Below, in pieces: positions 1 to 8,450 of a stretch of 64,000 nucleotides of DNA (position 1 is the stretch's first letter; each line of letters begins with the position of its first letter). A model generated the notes under the pieces. The model saw only the letters and a program-made list of their open reading frames with translations, did no database searches and was not told the DNA's origin. Source of the DNA: Sutcliffiella horikoshii. Its GTDB lineage: Bacteria > Bacillota > Bacilli > Bacillales > Bacillaceae_I. A program made the translations under genes and the position numbers. The stretch spans positions 2,744,666 to 2,808,665 of the forward strand of contig KV440964.1 in assembly GCA_001636495.1 (NCBI GenBank), written 5' to 3'.

Positions 1-162
1 GCTATGCGTCAATCGCTGACCATTTCCAATGGTGACTGGCTGGTCTTTGTAAAAAGCCCCATCTCCGCAACCTTAATAGGTATAGCATTATTATCCCTTA
101 TCATCCCGCTAATCAAAAAGAAGCCAGCATTGGTTCCTGATAAAAAGAATCTGGATCTATAA
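1..162 (+). CDS. Tripartite tricarboxylate transporter TctA-family permease, C-terminal fragment
   Basis: Only the last 53 codons are inside the window, in frame 1, ending in TAA. The visible text RQSLTISNGDWLVF followed by a hydrophobic helix and a basic KKKPAL tail resembles the C-terminus of TctA, the large membrane subunit of periplasmic/lipoprotein-binding-protein dependent tricarboxylate transporters. The usual partners TctB and TctC would lie upstream, outside the window. Two hairpins follow the stop, the second with a T-run, so this is probably the last gene of its operon. The family call rests on a short stretch and is moderately sure. Confidence 0.6.
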   Translation, partial: AMRQSLTISNGDWLVFVKSPISATLIGIALLSLIIPLIKKKPALVPDKKNLDL

Positions 163-170
163 AGACCTTG

Positions 171-290
171 TTGATTGGAGTGAAAGGCGCGCAGACTCCT
201 GCGGGAGGAAGGGACAGGGAAGACCCCGCAACGAAGTGAGGAGGCTTCCGGACCGCCCGCGGAAAGCGAAGCGCCTGGAACGGAAATCAA
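171..290. repeat. 120-bp GC-rich intergenic repeat with terminal inverted repeats
   Basis: The stretch begins TTGATTGGAGTGAAAGGCGC and ends with GCGCCTGGAACGGAAATCAA. The outer TTGATT/AATCAA and the inner AGGCGC/GCGCCT form an inverted terminal pair. Inside, CTCCTGCGGGAGG and CCGCCCGCGG give further dyads. It is much richer in GC than its surroundings. From memory, very similar intergenic elements occur in many copies in Bacillus genomes; only one copy is seen in this window. It lies between the TctA fragment and its terminators. Confidence 0.6.
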
Positions 291-312
291 CCGCTTTACG
301 AAAACAAAAAAA

Positions 313-350
313 CTGTAGACAGACCCAATTTCCATCGTGTTTGTCTACAG
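313..350. terminator. Hairpin downstream of the TctA fragment
   Basis: CTGTAGACA at 313-321 is exactly complementary to TGTCTACAG at 342-350. There is no clear T-run after it, so it may be a transcript-end stabilising hairpin or part of a tandem terminator with the next stem. Confidence 0.45.
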
Positions 351-355
351 TCTGA

Positions 356-394
356 AAGGTTGCCCTACCAATATTGGATAGGGCAACCTTTTTC
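356..394. terminator. Terminator between the convergent tctA-like gene and cyd operon
   Basis: A perfect 12-bp stem, AAGGTTGCCCTA against TAGGGCAACCTT, is followed by TTTT on the plus strand. The minus-strand copy also ends in a short T-run, so it could serve the cydABS operon, whose last stop codon is only a few bases away. Confidence 0.75.
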
Positions 395-397
395 GTT

Positions 398-499
398 CTA
401 TTTATATTTTTCCTTCCCCTTAGCTCCCCACAAGAACAAGAGAAAGATTCCGGTTACCACAATCAAGGGGGAAGCATACATAATCAAGAAGTTTTCCAT
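398..499 (-). CDS. cydS: CydS-type small subunit of cytochrome bd oxidase (33 aa)
   Basis: A 33-residue single-helix protein starts MENFLIMYASPLIVV and ends GAKGKEKYK. Its length and its FLIMYA opening match what I remember of CydS, the third subunit seen in the Geobacillus bd oxidase, where one helix packs against CydA. A strong ribosome site, AAGGAGG, stands 7 nt before the ATG. The gene follows cydB after 11 bp on the same strand, and a terminator follows directly. It is too short for most gene finders. The call comes from context plus sequence likeness, not from a search. Confidence 0.8.
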   Translation of the reverse strand: MENFLIMYASPLIVVTGIFLLFLWGAKGKEKYK

Positions 500-510
500 A
501 ATAGACCTCC

Positions 511-1524
511 TTATTTTTTACCCTGCACGTATTTGTTATCAAATAAGAACAAACGCATCAAGAGATATAATGAAGGAATCAGTAGGCAAAGCCCTGCAAT
601 AAAGGCGGTGATTAGAGCTATCGCCATCGCCTCATTAGTGAATCCATCATAGATGGTCAGGTACGGGTATAACAGATACGGCATATGAGATGCTCCGTAC
701 CCGAAAAATGCCGTTGCAAACTGAAGCATAACCAAAATAAATGCTACACCGAGATGTTTCTTTTTCCACATTAAGTATACCGCTCCGAGGAAAAAGAGGA
801 AGGAAAGGCTGAACATCCAGGAAAGCTCCAGCATTTTATCAAAGTGTACAGGATTATGATCACTTAAAGCGAAGAACACAAGAACACTGGCCAAGATGGT
901 TGGAAGGCTCCAGTTCAACGCATATTTCCGTAACACCTCGAAAGCTTTTTCATCACGAGCTGTTTTGGCGTAGTATGCCAGGAAATACGCAGAGATATAA
1001 AGGACACTCACTAACGCCAAAATGACAACGGCCCAGGAATAGAAGCTGGTGAATAATGCCGCATAATCAAGCCAAACCGTATCTTCGTATTTGTAGATGA
1101 ATCCCCCTTCTGAAATCGTCAGCACCACAGAAAGGGATGCAGGAATCAACAATCCAGTTGCACCATATAATGCCTGATAAAAGTTGTTCCCTTTTTCACC
1201 GTAATGGTGAAATGCATAATACGATCCACGAATTGCCAAAAGTACGATGGCAATACTTCCAGGTACCAACAGCGTTGTTCCATAATAATAAGCTGTAGAG
1301 GGAAAGAACCCTACAATTCCGATAAAGAAGAAAACGAGAAAGACATTCGTTACCTCCCAGACAGGGGAGAGGTAACGGACAATCACTTTGTTGATAAGGT
1401 GATTCTTCTTGGTGATCGTTGAATAATAGCTAAAAAAGCCTGCTCCAAAATCTATGGAGGCTACGATCAGGTATCCGTATAAAAATGTCCACAATACCGT
1501 GATTCCAATTACTTCATAACTCAT
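511..1524 (-). CDS. cydB: Cytochrome bd quinol oxidase subunit II
   Basis: A 337-residue, highly hydrophobic protein with about nine predicted membrane helices. It begins MSYEVIGITVLWTFLYGYLI and has the DFGAG motif at residues 25-29 that is typical of CydB, the structural partner of the haem-bearing CydA. The complex oxidises menaquinol and reduces O2 to water in the cytoplasmic membrane. The gene starts 12 bp after cydA and is followed by cydS, so the three look like one operon. The pair resembles the YthA/YthB type of B. subtilis more than the classical E. coli enzyme. Confidence 0.88.
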   Translation of the reverse strand: MSYEVIGITVLWTFLYGYLIVASIDFGAGFFSYYSTITKKNHLINKVIVRYLSPVWEVTNVFLVFFFIGIVGFFPSTAYYYGTTLLVPGSIAIVLLAIRGSYYAFHHYGEKGNNFYQALYGATGLLIPASLSVVLTISEGGFIYKYEDTVWLDYAALFTSFYSWAVVILALVSVLYISAYFLAYYAKTARDEKAFEVLRKYALNWSLPTILASVLVFFALSDHNPVHFDKMLELSWMFSLSFLFFLGAVYLMWKKKHLGVAFILVMLQFATAFFGYGASHMPYLLYPYLTIYDGFTNEAMAIALITAFIAGLCLLIPSLYLLMRLFLFDNKYVQGKK

Positions 1525-1536
1525 CCGTTATCCTCC

Positions 1537-2868
1537 TTACTCCATGCCCCTGTCGCGAAGCTCTTTCTCCACGGGGTTATTTTTAAACATTTTCCTTAAG
1601 ACTGTCGCACAAGTAGTACATAAGACAATATAAAGAAGGACAAACAGGACAATCATCAAATCAACATGTTCCGATGTCGTAGCACCTTCCTCGACCGTCA
1701 TATATCCAACCAGAAGCCATGGTTGCCTTCCTAGTTCTGCAAAGAACCATCCCATCTCAATTGCCAAGAGGGAAAGTGGACCACCGGCTACAATTGCCCA
1801 TAAGAGAGGCTTGTTCCATTCATTCCATTTCCGAACCCTTGCAAACAAGACATATAAGATGGAAACAAATGCAAGGAACATGCCGATTCCCACCATCAAG
1901 TCAAAGAAATAATGGACAATCAGAGGAGGGAGTTCCTCTTCCGGAAACTCTTCCAACCCTATAACCTCAGCGTCTGGAGTCCCGTGTGCCAAAATGCTTA
2001 ATGCATAAGGAATTTCCAATGCATATTTCACACTATTATCTTCTTGCAAAACTCCGCCTAGAATAAGAGGAGCTTCCGTTGAAGTTTCAAAATGCCATTC
2101 CGCTGCTGCTAGTTTCTCAGGTTGATATTTTGCAAGATACTTACCGGAGAAATCCCCAATCAACGCGGTTGAGATAGCGAATATGGCCGCTGCTGTCATA
2201 GTAAGATGTAATGCTTTCTTATGATAAACATGATTTTTTCCTCTAAGTAGTGCAAATGCAGCTATTGCCGCAAGTAGAAAGGCAGTCGTCAGATAGGCGG
2301 ATGACAATACATGAGCAACCTTTGTAGGAGTTGCCGGATTGAACATCGCCTCTAATGGACGAATGTTTGTAAGGACCCCATTTTCTAAATCAAATCCTCT
2401 AGGAGCATTCATGAATCCATTTACTGTAGTTATGAAAAAGCCGGATGCAGTGGCTCCAAGGGCGACTGGCACCAATATAAGAAAATGATAGATTTTCTTT
2501 TTAAAACGGTCCCAGGTATATAAATAAATACCAAGAAAAATTGCTTCAAAGAAGAAGGCGAAAGTTTCCATAAACAAGGGCAGGCTTATCACATGACCGG
2601 CCATTTGCATGAAGTTTGGCCAAAGTAAACTCAATTGGAGGCCAATAGCGGTACCTGTCACAACACCAATCGCTACGGTAATGACAAACCCGCGGGCCCA
2701 GCGTCTGGCAAGCAGGCGATAATGTTCATCATTTCTTTTTATTCCCATCCACTCCGCCAACAATATCATGAGAGGAACCCCTACACCGACAGTAGCGAAA
2801 ATGACGTGCACCGCCAATGTAATACCGGTTAATATTCGACTATATAAGACCGGATCGTATTCCAACAT
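1537..2868 (-). CDS. cydA: Cytochrome bd quinol oxidase subunit I
   Basis: 443 residues with about nine membrane helices. Family landmarks are visible: the N-terminal RILTGITLAVHVIFA with its haem-ligand histidine, and the late GRQPWLLVGYMTVEEG segment that identifies CydA. The Q-loop region between helices 6 and 7 is short, as in Gram-positive bd oxidases. AAGGAG lies 9 nt before the ATG. It is the first gene of cydA-cydB-cydS. Such oxidases work at low oxygen and resist cyanide and nitric oxide. No regulator site in the 365-bp upstream gap could be assigned. Confidence 0.9.
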   Translation of the reverse strand: MLEYDPVLYSRILTGITLAVHVIFATVGVGVPLMILLAEWMGIKRNDEHYRLLARRWARGFVITVAIGVVTGTAIGLQLSLLWPNFMQMAGHVISLPLFMETFAFFFEAIFLGIYLYTWDRFKKKIYHFLILVPVALGATASGFFITTVNGFMNAPRGFDLENGVLTNIRPLEAMFNPATPTKVAHVLSSAYLTTAFLLAAIAAFALLRGKNHVYHKKALHLTMTAAAIFAISTALIGDFSGKYLAKYQPEKLAAAEWHFETSTEAPLILGGVLQEDNSVKYALEIPYALSILAHGTPDAEVIGLEEFPEEELPPLIVHYFFDLMVGIGMFLAFVSILYVLFARVRKWNEWNKPLLWAIVAGGPLSLLAIEMGWFFAELGRQPWLLVGYMTVEEGATTSEHVDLMIVLFVLLYIVLCTTCATVLRKMFKNNPVEKELRDRGME

Positions 2869-3233
2869 CCATACTCACTCCTTTTTCAACACATTCATAA
2901 AGTACATTAAATTTTATTCTCTCTCATTATACAACAGTTTGCTCAATGCTTCACAATATAAAGTACATGCAAACTCTCTTTCTAGTATATTCCCTATAAG
3001 GAATAAGCAAAACAGGGTAATGGCATTTGTTTATGACATCTTTATGGCAAAGTTACGGCTAAATTGTGACAAGGACGAAAAAGACCATGGAGTAATAATG
3101 GACTAAAGTTGGACACCTATTAAACTAGTTTTAGGAAAATAGTAGAAAAAACGTAGAAACTAATGGAAAGTTGTATAAATATGCTGAATAAGGTGGTAAA
3201 ATATTCTTATAATTCACACAAAGGGTGTTTGCG
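2869..3233. other. Divergent intergenic region between cydA and the TPR gene
   Basis: This 365-bp AT-rich gap must hold the promoters of two divergent genes. A small dyad, TATTCC/GGAATA, lies near 2987-3004 and isolated TTGTGAC-like half-sites occur near 3063. None is a convincing Rex, ResD or Fnr site. No open frame with a ribosome site was seen. Confidence 0.4.
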
Positions 3234-4454
3234 ATGAGAAATGTAGATAATCATAATACCAACCTATCAAGGAAGAATTTTTCTCTAAACTCTAGTATTG
3301 AACATAGAATCGTTGGCACTGCTGAATTATCAAGCGAATTTCATAAAAAATCAAACGTTCATTCCACAAGAAGCAAAATATCTCCCCTTGAAGAGTTACT
3401 CTACACTATTTATGATTTTACGGTAAATCAGAATAAGAAAGCAGCTAGAGAGAAGTTTACCTATTTGAATGATGAATTTAGCATGGTGAAGAATGACATT
3501 GCTCCGGATACATTCTTGTTCTATCTTGTAGTGAAATTAAAGTATTTCATATTAATCAATGATAAGAAGCGTTATGAACCTACCTACAATCAGATTAGTC
3601 CGTTATCTACAAGTTTAAATCCCTCTATTGAATATATCTATTATAAAACGCTAGGCATCTACTATTACAGGACTGATAATTTTCTTCAATCCACTATTGC
3701 ACTTGATCAAGCCCTAAATTTGTCTAAAACTCTCCACTCCATTACAGAGGAAGATAAAGCTGAATTATATTATCAGGTGGCTTTAACAAAGTTAAAAACA
3801 AGCGATACGTTTGAATCCATCTATTATGCTGAAAAGGCGCTGACCATATACCAAGGCCTCTACCACAATAGAAGGTCTGCAGAATGTCATGTAATTTTAG
3901 GCATCAACTACAACTTTTCTAAGCGCTTCGAACTCGCAGAAAAACACTATCTATCTGCCAAAAATATTGGCGAAAGCATACAGGATAAGTACCTAGAGTC
4001 AATGGCTTTAAACAATCTCGGTAAAATCAAATCGAATTTAAAGCAATCTGAAGAGGCCATCTTCTACTATTTGGAATCATTGAAATTGAAAAAAGAAGAA
4101 GAGAGATGTGTTTTCTCCATACTTGGTCTTGTGGAAGAGTATTATTTTTTGAATCAGACTGAATTTTCAAAGGAATGGGCAGAACAGGGGCTTTCTTTTG
4201 CAAAGAGAATCAACCTGAAAGAATATATTATACATTTCACTGCTCATCTCTATCTCTTGGAAGAGAGCGACAAGTTAGAGAAATATATATTAAGTCAAGT
4301 ACTTCCTTATTTCAGAAGTGCAGGTAATGAAAGATACACAAACAAATACACGGAGATGCTAGCTCTATATTATTATGAAACGAATCAATATAAGTTAGCG
4401 AGCGACTTTTACAATAGTTGCCTTCAAAATATGAAAACAAAATTGGCTTATTGA
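3234..4454 (+). CDS. Tetratricopeptide-repeat protein of Rap/NprR-like build
   Basis: The 406-residue protein lacks a recognisable DNA-binding head. From about residue 50 it is an array of helical pairs in TPR style, for example YYKTLGIYYYRTDNFLQSTI, AECHVILGINYNFSKRFELA and ALNNLGKIKSNLKQSEEAIF. Such repeats form peptide-binding superhelices in Rap phosphatases and NprR-type regulators. No small phr-like peptide gene follows; a terminator comes directly after the stop. The GTG at 3225 is in frame but lies inside the ribosome site AAGGGTG, so the ATG at 3234 is preferred. The exact function is unknown. Confidence 0.7.
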   Translation: MRNVDNHNTNLSRKNFSLNSSIEHRIVGTAELSSEFHKKSNVHSTRSKISPLEELLYTIYDFTVNQNKKAAREKFTYLNDEFSMVKNDIAPDTFLFYLVVKLKYFILINDKKRYEPTYNQISPLSTSLNPSIEYIYYKTLGIYYYRTDNFLQSTIALDQALNLSKTLHSITEEDKAELYYQVALTKLKTSDTFESIYYAEKALTIYQGLYHNRRSAECHVILGINYNFSKRFELAEKHYLSAKNIGESIQDKYLESMALNNLGKIKSNLKQSEEAIFYYLESLKLKKEEERCVFSILGLVEEYYFLNQTEFSKEWAEQGLSFAKRINLKEYIIHFTAHLYLLEESDKLEKYILSQVLPYFRSAGNERYTNKYTEMLALYYYETNQYKLASDFYNSCLQNMKTKLAY

Positions 4455-4480
4455 ACCTAAAGTTCGAAGTTCCGCGTCAA

Positions 4481-4516
4481 AAATCCCGAATCTAACATAG
4501 AATCGGGATTTTTTTA
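4481..4516 (+). terminator. Terminator of the TPR gene
   Basis: AATCCCGA at 4482-4489 pairs with TCGGGATT at 4503-4510, followed by seven T on the plus strand. Confidence 0.8.
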
Positions 4517-4652
4517 TGAACATAATAGACAAAAATTAAATAGGGATATTGGATCAGTTTTGATTTTTAACAATTTTTTTAGTTTGATTTTTGAAATTAG
4601 GGTATGTAACCATTATTTAATTCTATCTATTATCGTAAAGGGCGTGCTTCTA

Positions 4653-5138
4653 TTGTTCGGGTTCAATGATTTATGGAAATTCTTCTTATCTTTTTTTCTA
4701 GTACTTCCCGTAGTCACCGTTATTCATGAGATGGGGCATTATTTCTTCGCAAAGCTTTTTGGCGGCAAGGTTATTGTCCATATTGGAACAGGAAATGTCC
4801 TGTTTGATTTAGGATCCATCCGCATAAGGAAGTTGTATTTCTATGATGGATGGTGTGAATATATTTCATTAGGTAAGAAAGCTTCTAAACCAGAAAAAAT
4901 ACTTGTTTATCTGGGTGGATCAATTTCTAATATTTTGTCTATCTTAGTCCTGAACACACTTATTTTGAACGGCGTTCTCGAGCCGAGCATCTTTTTCTAC
5001 CAGTTCACTTATTTCTCATTTTATTTTATTTTCTTCTCCTTGTTTCCAATCAATCATCTGAACGGCTGTCCTAGTGACGGAATGGCGGCACTGAATATCC
5101 TGACGAATAAACGCTTTGATAAAAACCCGTCCAACTAA
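4653..5138 (+). CDS. M50-like membrane metalloprotease
   Basis: A small membrane protein of about 161 residues. It carries VIHEMGHYFFAK, an HExxH zinc motif inside a membrane segment, as in site-2 proteases (M50). A second acidic motif, CPSDGMAA, lies near the C-terminus where M50 enzymes carry the third zinc ligand. At least four hydrophobic segments are visible. Open frame extends to 4560, but the TTG at 4653 has AAAGGG 10 nt upstream, while no ribosome site serves the earlier starts. No substrate is evident from context. Confidence 0.65.
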   Translation: MFGFNDLWKFFLSFFLVLPVVTVIHEMGHYFFAKLFGGKVIVHIGTGNVLFDLGSIRIRKLYFYDGWCEYISLGKKASKPEKILVYLGGSISNILSILVLNTLILNGVLEPSIFFYQFTYFSFYFIFFSLFPINHLNGCPSDGMAALNILTNKRFDKNPSN

Positions 5139-5151
5139 ATAATGGTAGTAT

Positions 5152-5181
5152 ACGGGCTTTTATCATGAAGGCCCGTTTTTG
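5152..5181 (+). terminator. Terminator of the M50-like gene
   Basis: ACGGGC at 5152-5157 pairs with GCCCGT at 5171-5176, with TT/AA pairs extending the stem toward the loop, followed by TTTTTG. Confidence 0.7.
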
Positions 5182-5187
5182 TTTCCC

Positions 5188-5230
5188 ATGACATTTGTCA
5201 TAATTGGAGCATGACACATATGACTGTGTC
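5188..5230. promoter_or_regulatory. TGACA/TGTCA dyads upstream of desK
   Basis: ATGACATTTGTCAT at 5188-5201 is a near-perfect dyad with 6-base arms. At 5211-5230 there is a related element, ATGACACATATGACTGTGTC. They lie about 115-160 bp before desK. They could be binding sites for DesR or another regulator. The assignment is inference; I cannot recall the DesR consensus well enough to claim a match. Confidence 0.35.
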
Positions 5231-5345
5231 TCCCGTTTGGAAATGAAGTAAAATAACTAAGATAGTGAAAACATTAGAAACTTACATAACTTTCCTTTTA
5301 AGTGTGTTAAAATAGTTGTACAACTTAGAAAGATGAGGGTTCCAT

Positions 5346-6482
5346 ATGAGAAAAAGGTTTTCCATTTTCCAAAAAGGGTCAGGGATATCTCCATATATCT
5401 GGAGTGTATTCAGTATTCTCCCTTTCTATTTTATATTTCAATCTTCTTCTACAACGGAGATCATTGTCGGGATTATATTAACGATTTTATTTTTTGTTGC
5501 ATACAGGTTTGCCTTTATATCTAATAAGTGGCCAGTCTACTTGTGGACTTGCCTGCTAATTGCAATATCCATTACTATGACCATCTTGTTTCACTTCATT
5601 TATTTTGCTTTCTATATAGCATACTACAATGGGAAAATTAAGAATAAAATTGCCTTTATCGTTTTATATATCATCCATTTAATTGCTACGACGGTTGCAA
5701 TCAATATTAATGTGGTGATGAGGGATGAACTGTTCCTACAGCAAATACCATTTGTGGTCATCATTTGGATAGCCGTCATTTTACTTCCTTTTAATCTTTA
5801 TAATAAGCGGAAGCAAGATCAGCTGGAAGAACAGCTTGATGTCGCAAACAAAAGAATCTCTGAACTGATTATCCAAGAGGAAAGACAACGAATTGCCCGG
5901 GACCTTCATGACACTCTTGGACAGAAACTGTCATTGATTGGGTTAAAAAGCGATCTTGCAAGAAAAGTCATGAATAAAAATCCCGATCAGGCAAAATCCG
6001 AATTGAAAGATGTTCAGCAGACAGCCCGTACTGCATTGAATGAAGTGAGACAGATGGTTTCTCAGATGAGAGGCATCCGATTGAAAGAGGAATTTATCAG
6101 AATCAGGCAGATTCTTGACGCAGCAGAAATAGAGCTTAAGTTAGAGCATGATCTGCCGTTAAAGAATAATTCCTTATTTCTGGAGAACATATTGAGCATG
6201 TGCCTCAAAGAAGCTGTCACTAACGTGGTTAAACATAGTAAGGCATCCATCTGTCACATTAAACTGGAACAGCTTGGTGATGAGATTAGGGTAATCATTA
6301 TGGATGATGGAATCGGCATGATGGAGGATAACGACATCCTCAAAGGAAGCGGACTTCTAGGGATGAAGGAACGGTTGGAATTCGTAAATGGTTTTATGGA
6401 AATTAAGGGTGACAAGGGAACAACGATTATCATAAAGGTGCCAAAAATGGTCAATCAAAGGGAACAGGGGGAGCAGGTATGA
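5346..6482 (+). CDS. desK: Membrane thermosensor histidine kinase DesK
   Basis: 378 residues. The first 150 form about five membrane helices. A cytoplasmic coiled linker (about 153-178) leads into a HisKA_3 core with ERQRIARDLHDTLGQ. The phospho-acceptor is H188, the same number as in B. subtilis DesK. The ATP domain shows CLKEAVTNVVKHSKA (N box) and DDGIGM (G box). DesK senses membrane order in the cold and controls phosphorylation of DesR. The stop codon overlaps the desR start (ATGA). GAGGG precedes the ATG by 6 nt. The usual des desaturase gene is not next to it. Confidence 0.88.
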   Translation: MRKRFSIFQKGSGISPYIWSVFSILPFYFIFQSSSTTEIIVGIILTILFFVAYRFAFISNKWPVYLWTCLLIAISITMTILFHFIYFAFYIAYYNGKIKNKIAFIVLYIIHLIATTVAININVVMRDELFLQQIPFVVIIWIAVILLPFNLYNKRKQDQLEEQLDVANKRISELIIQEERQRIARDLHDTLGQKLSLIGLKSDLARKVMNKNPDQAKSELKDVQQTARTALNEVRQMVSQMRGIRLKEEFIRIRQILDAAEIELKLEHDLPLKNNSLFLENILSMCLKEAVTNVVKHSKASICHIKLEQLGDEIRVIIMDDGIGMMEDNDILKGSGLLGMKERLEFVNGFMEIKGDKGTTIIIKVPKMVNQREQGEQV

Positions 6483-7078
6483 TTCGTATAGTAATAGCAG
6501 AAGACCAACGGATGATGTTAGGTGCCTTAGGTTCGTTACTAGATTTGGAAGATGACATGGAAGTTGTCGGAATGGCAGGCAATGGAGAAGAAGCAGTGGA
6601 ACTTTATCATACATTAAAACCGGACGTCTGTATCATGGATATAGAAATGCCTGAGAAAACCGGGTTGGAAGCTGCAGAAGAGCTAAAAGGCCTTGGTTGT
6701 AAAATAATCATTTTGACTACATTTGCTAGAACAGGTTATTTTCAAAGAGCATTAAAAGCAGGAGTTACTGGTTACTTATTGAAAGACAGTCCAAGTGAAG
6801 ATCTAGCTAATTCGATACGAAGCATTATGTCAGGGAGGCGAATATATGCCCCTGAACTTATGGATGATTTTTACGGTGAAGAAAATCCTCTTACAGAGAG
6901 AGAGAGAGCGGTACTCGAACTGGTCGCAGATGGGAAGAACACACAGGAAATTGCTGATGAACTTAGCATCAAATCAGGAACAGTAAGAAACTATATCTCT
7001 ACCATACTGGATAAACTAGAAGTAAAGAACCGAATCGAAGCGATCACACAGTCGAAAGAAAAGGGTTGGTTCAAGTAG
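6479..7078 (+). CDS. desR: Response regulator DesR
   Basis: 199 residues, the same length as B. subtilis DesR and very close to it by eye. The receiver domain (about 1-118) has the phospho-site D54 in CIMDIEMPEKTGLEAAEEL. The LuxR-type helix-turn-helix lies at about 135-195 with LTERERAVLELVADGKNTQE and the ending EAITQSKEKGWFK. In B. subtilis, DesR-P activates the lipid desaturase gene. Here it is translationally coupled to desK and ends in a terminator. The target gene is not in this window. Confidence 0.92.
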   Translation: MIRIVIAEDQRMMLGALGSLLDLEDDMEVVGMAGNGEEAVELYHTLKPDVCIMDIEMPEKTGLEAAEELKGLGCKIIILTTFARTGYFQRALKAGVTGYLLKDSPSEDLANSIRSIMSGRRIYAPELMDDFYGEENPLTERERAVLELVADGKNTQEIADELSIKSGTVRNYISTILDKLEVKNRIEAITQSKEKGWFK

Positions 7079-7097
7079 AATTGGATAGACTGGATAC

Positions 7098-7129
7098 AAA
7101 ACCGATCTTGCTAAATGGATCGGTTTTTA
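7098..7129 (+). terminator. Terminator of desKR
   Basis: AAACCGATC at 7099-7107 pairs with GATCGGTTT at 7118-7126, followed by a T-run. Confidence 0.85.
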
Positions 7130-7206
7130 TGTATGCTTGCCTTTAAAATATGGTATAGTAATTGGAGCTATTTCAAGCTTTAAAATAGAAAAGAGACGTG
7201 ATAAGA

Positions 7207-8433
7207 GTGACTGATTTTATAAAATTAGGAGTGCGAAAAGGATTAAATCATTCGTTGAAATCCTTTGGAATAAATGCTCCGACCCCTATACAAGAACAAA
7301 CTATCCCAACTGTGCTCGCTGGACATGATGTCATCGCCCAGGCACAGACAGGAACAGGAAAGACATTGGCTTTTGTTCTTCCTATATTAGAAAAAATTGA
7401 AGTGAACAAACCTGATACGCAAGCATTGATTCTGACTCCAACCCGTGAGTTGGCGAATCAAATCACAAAAGAGATAAAAAAACTGAAGGAAAACATAGAT
7501 GGTTTAAACGTGCTTGCAGTGTTTGGGGGTCAGGATGTCCAATCACAGATGAAAAAGCTGAAAGGTGCCCAGCATATCATCGTCGCAACACCTGGACGAT
7601 TATTGGATCATGTGAGAAGAGGAACCATTGACCTTTCGACTATTTCCATGTTGGTCATCGATGAAGCCGATCAGATGCTTTTGATGGGCTTCCTCCCCGA
7701 TATCGATACCATTACAGCAGAAACATTTTCTTCACGACAGACAATGCTGTTCTCTGCGACCATACCTGATGAAATTCATGCACTTGCTAAGAAATATATG
7801 AAGCAACCTAAACACATCGAAATTAAAGAGAAGCAAGTGACAGTCGATACCATTAACCACTTCGCCGTTGAAACGACAGACCGCCGCAAAGAAGGGACAA
7901 TGCTTCACCTGATCAAGGAACATAATCCCTATTTGGCCATCATCTTTTGCCGCACAAAGGCGAGGGTGCAAAAGCTAACGGAAGTTCTTAAGCGTGAAGG
8001 AATTGAGTGTGAAGCATTGCACGGTGATATCCCTCAATCTAAACGGAACAGAGCGATGAAATGGTTCCGCGAAGCCAAGCTTCAGTATCTGGTTGCCACA
8101 GATGTAGCTGCTCGTGGATTGGATGTAGAAGGTGTGACGCATGTTTATAACTACGATATCCCTCAGGACCTAGAAACTTATATCCACCGTACTGGCCGTA
8201 CTGGACGAGCGACCGGAAGCGGAGAGGCATATACACTTTATGCTCCGAGGGATGTGGACTTCCTTCATATGATAGAGAAGGGAATAGATATGCCCCTTGA
8301 AAAGATTGTATTCAAAGGGGTCAGTATTCCTGACCGCGATGACTATGAGGAAGAGCGTTCTAAAAATATTGCTAAGGCACGGAAAGAAAAGGCACGAAAA
8401 AAAGAGTTTCCTAACAAAAATTTCAAAAGATAG
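7207..8433 (+). CDS. DEAD-box ATP-dependent RNA helicase
   Basis: About 408 residues, covering the two RecA-like domains and little more. Motifs appear in order: Q motif PTPIQEQTIP, motif I AQTGTGKT, PTRELA, TPGRLLDH, motif II DEAD (as VIDEADQM), SAT, then ATDVAARGLD and the arginine-finger motif YIHRTGRTGR. The C-terminal tail is short and basic, without a specific RNA-binding domain. It likely unwinds RNA during ribosome assembly or mRNA decay. GTG at 7198 is in frame, but GTG at 7207 is better placed behind the GAGACGTGAT ribosome site. It could be a YfmL-like paralogue; I cannot decide. Confidence 0.88.
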   Translation: MTDFIKLGVRKGLNHSLKSFGINAPTPIQEQTIPTVLAGHDVIAQAQTGTGKTLAFVLPILEKIEVNKPDTQALILTPTRELANQITKEIKKLKENIDGLNVLAVFGGQDVQSQMKKLKGAQHIIVATPGRLLDHVRRGTIDLSTISMLVIDEADQMLLMGFLPDIDTITAETFSSRQTMLFSATIPDEIHALAKKYMKQPKHIEIKEKQVTVDTINHFAVETTDRRKEGTMLHLIKEHNPYLAIIFCRTKARVQKLTEVLKREGIECEALHGDIPQSKRNRAMKWFREAKLQYLVATDVAARGLDVEGVTHVYNYDIPQDLETYIHRTGRTGRATGSGEAYTLYAPRDVDFLHMIEKGIDMPLEKIVFKGVSIPDRDDYEEERSKNIAKARKEKARKKEFPNKNFKR

Positions 8434-8450
8434 AAAGGAAGAGATCAACC

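Noticed and set aside
9-335. 108-aa minus-strand ORF
   Set aside because: Lies over the GC-rich intergenic repeat and antisense to the TctA fragment.
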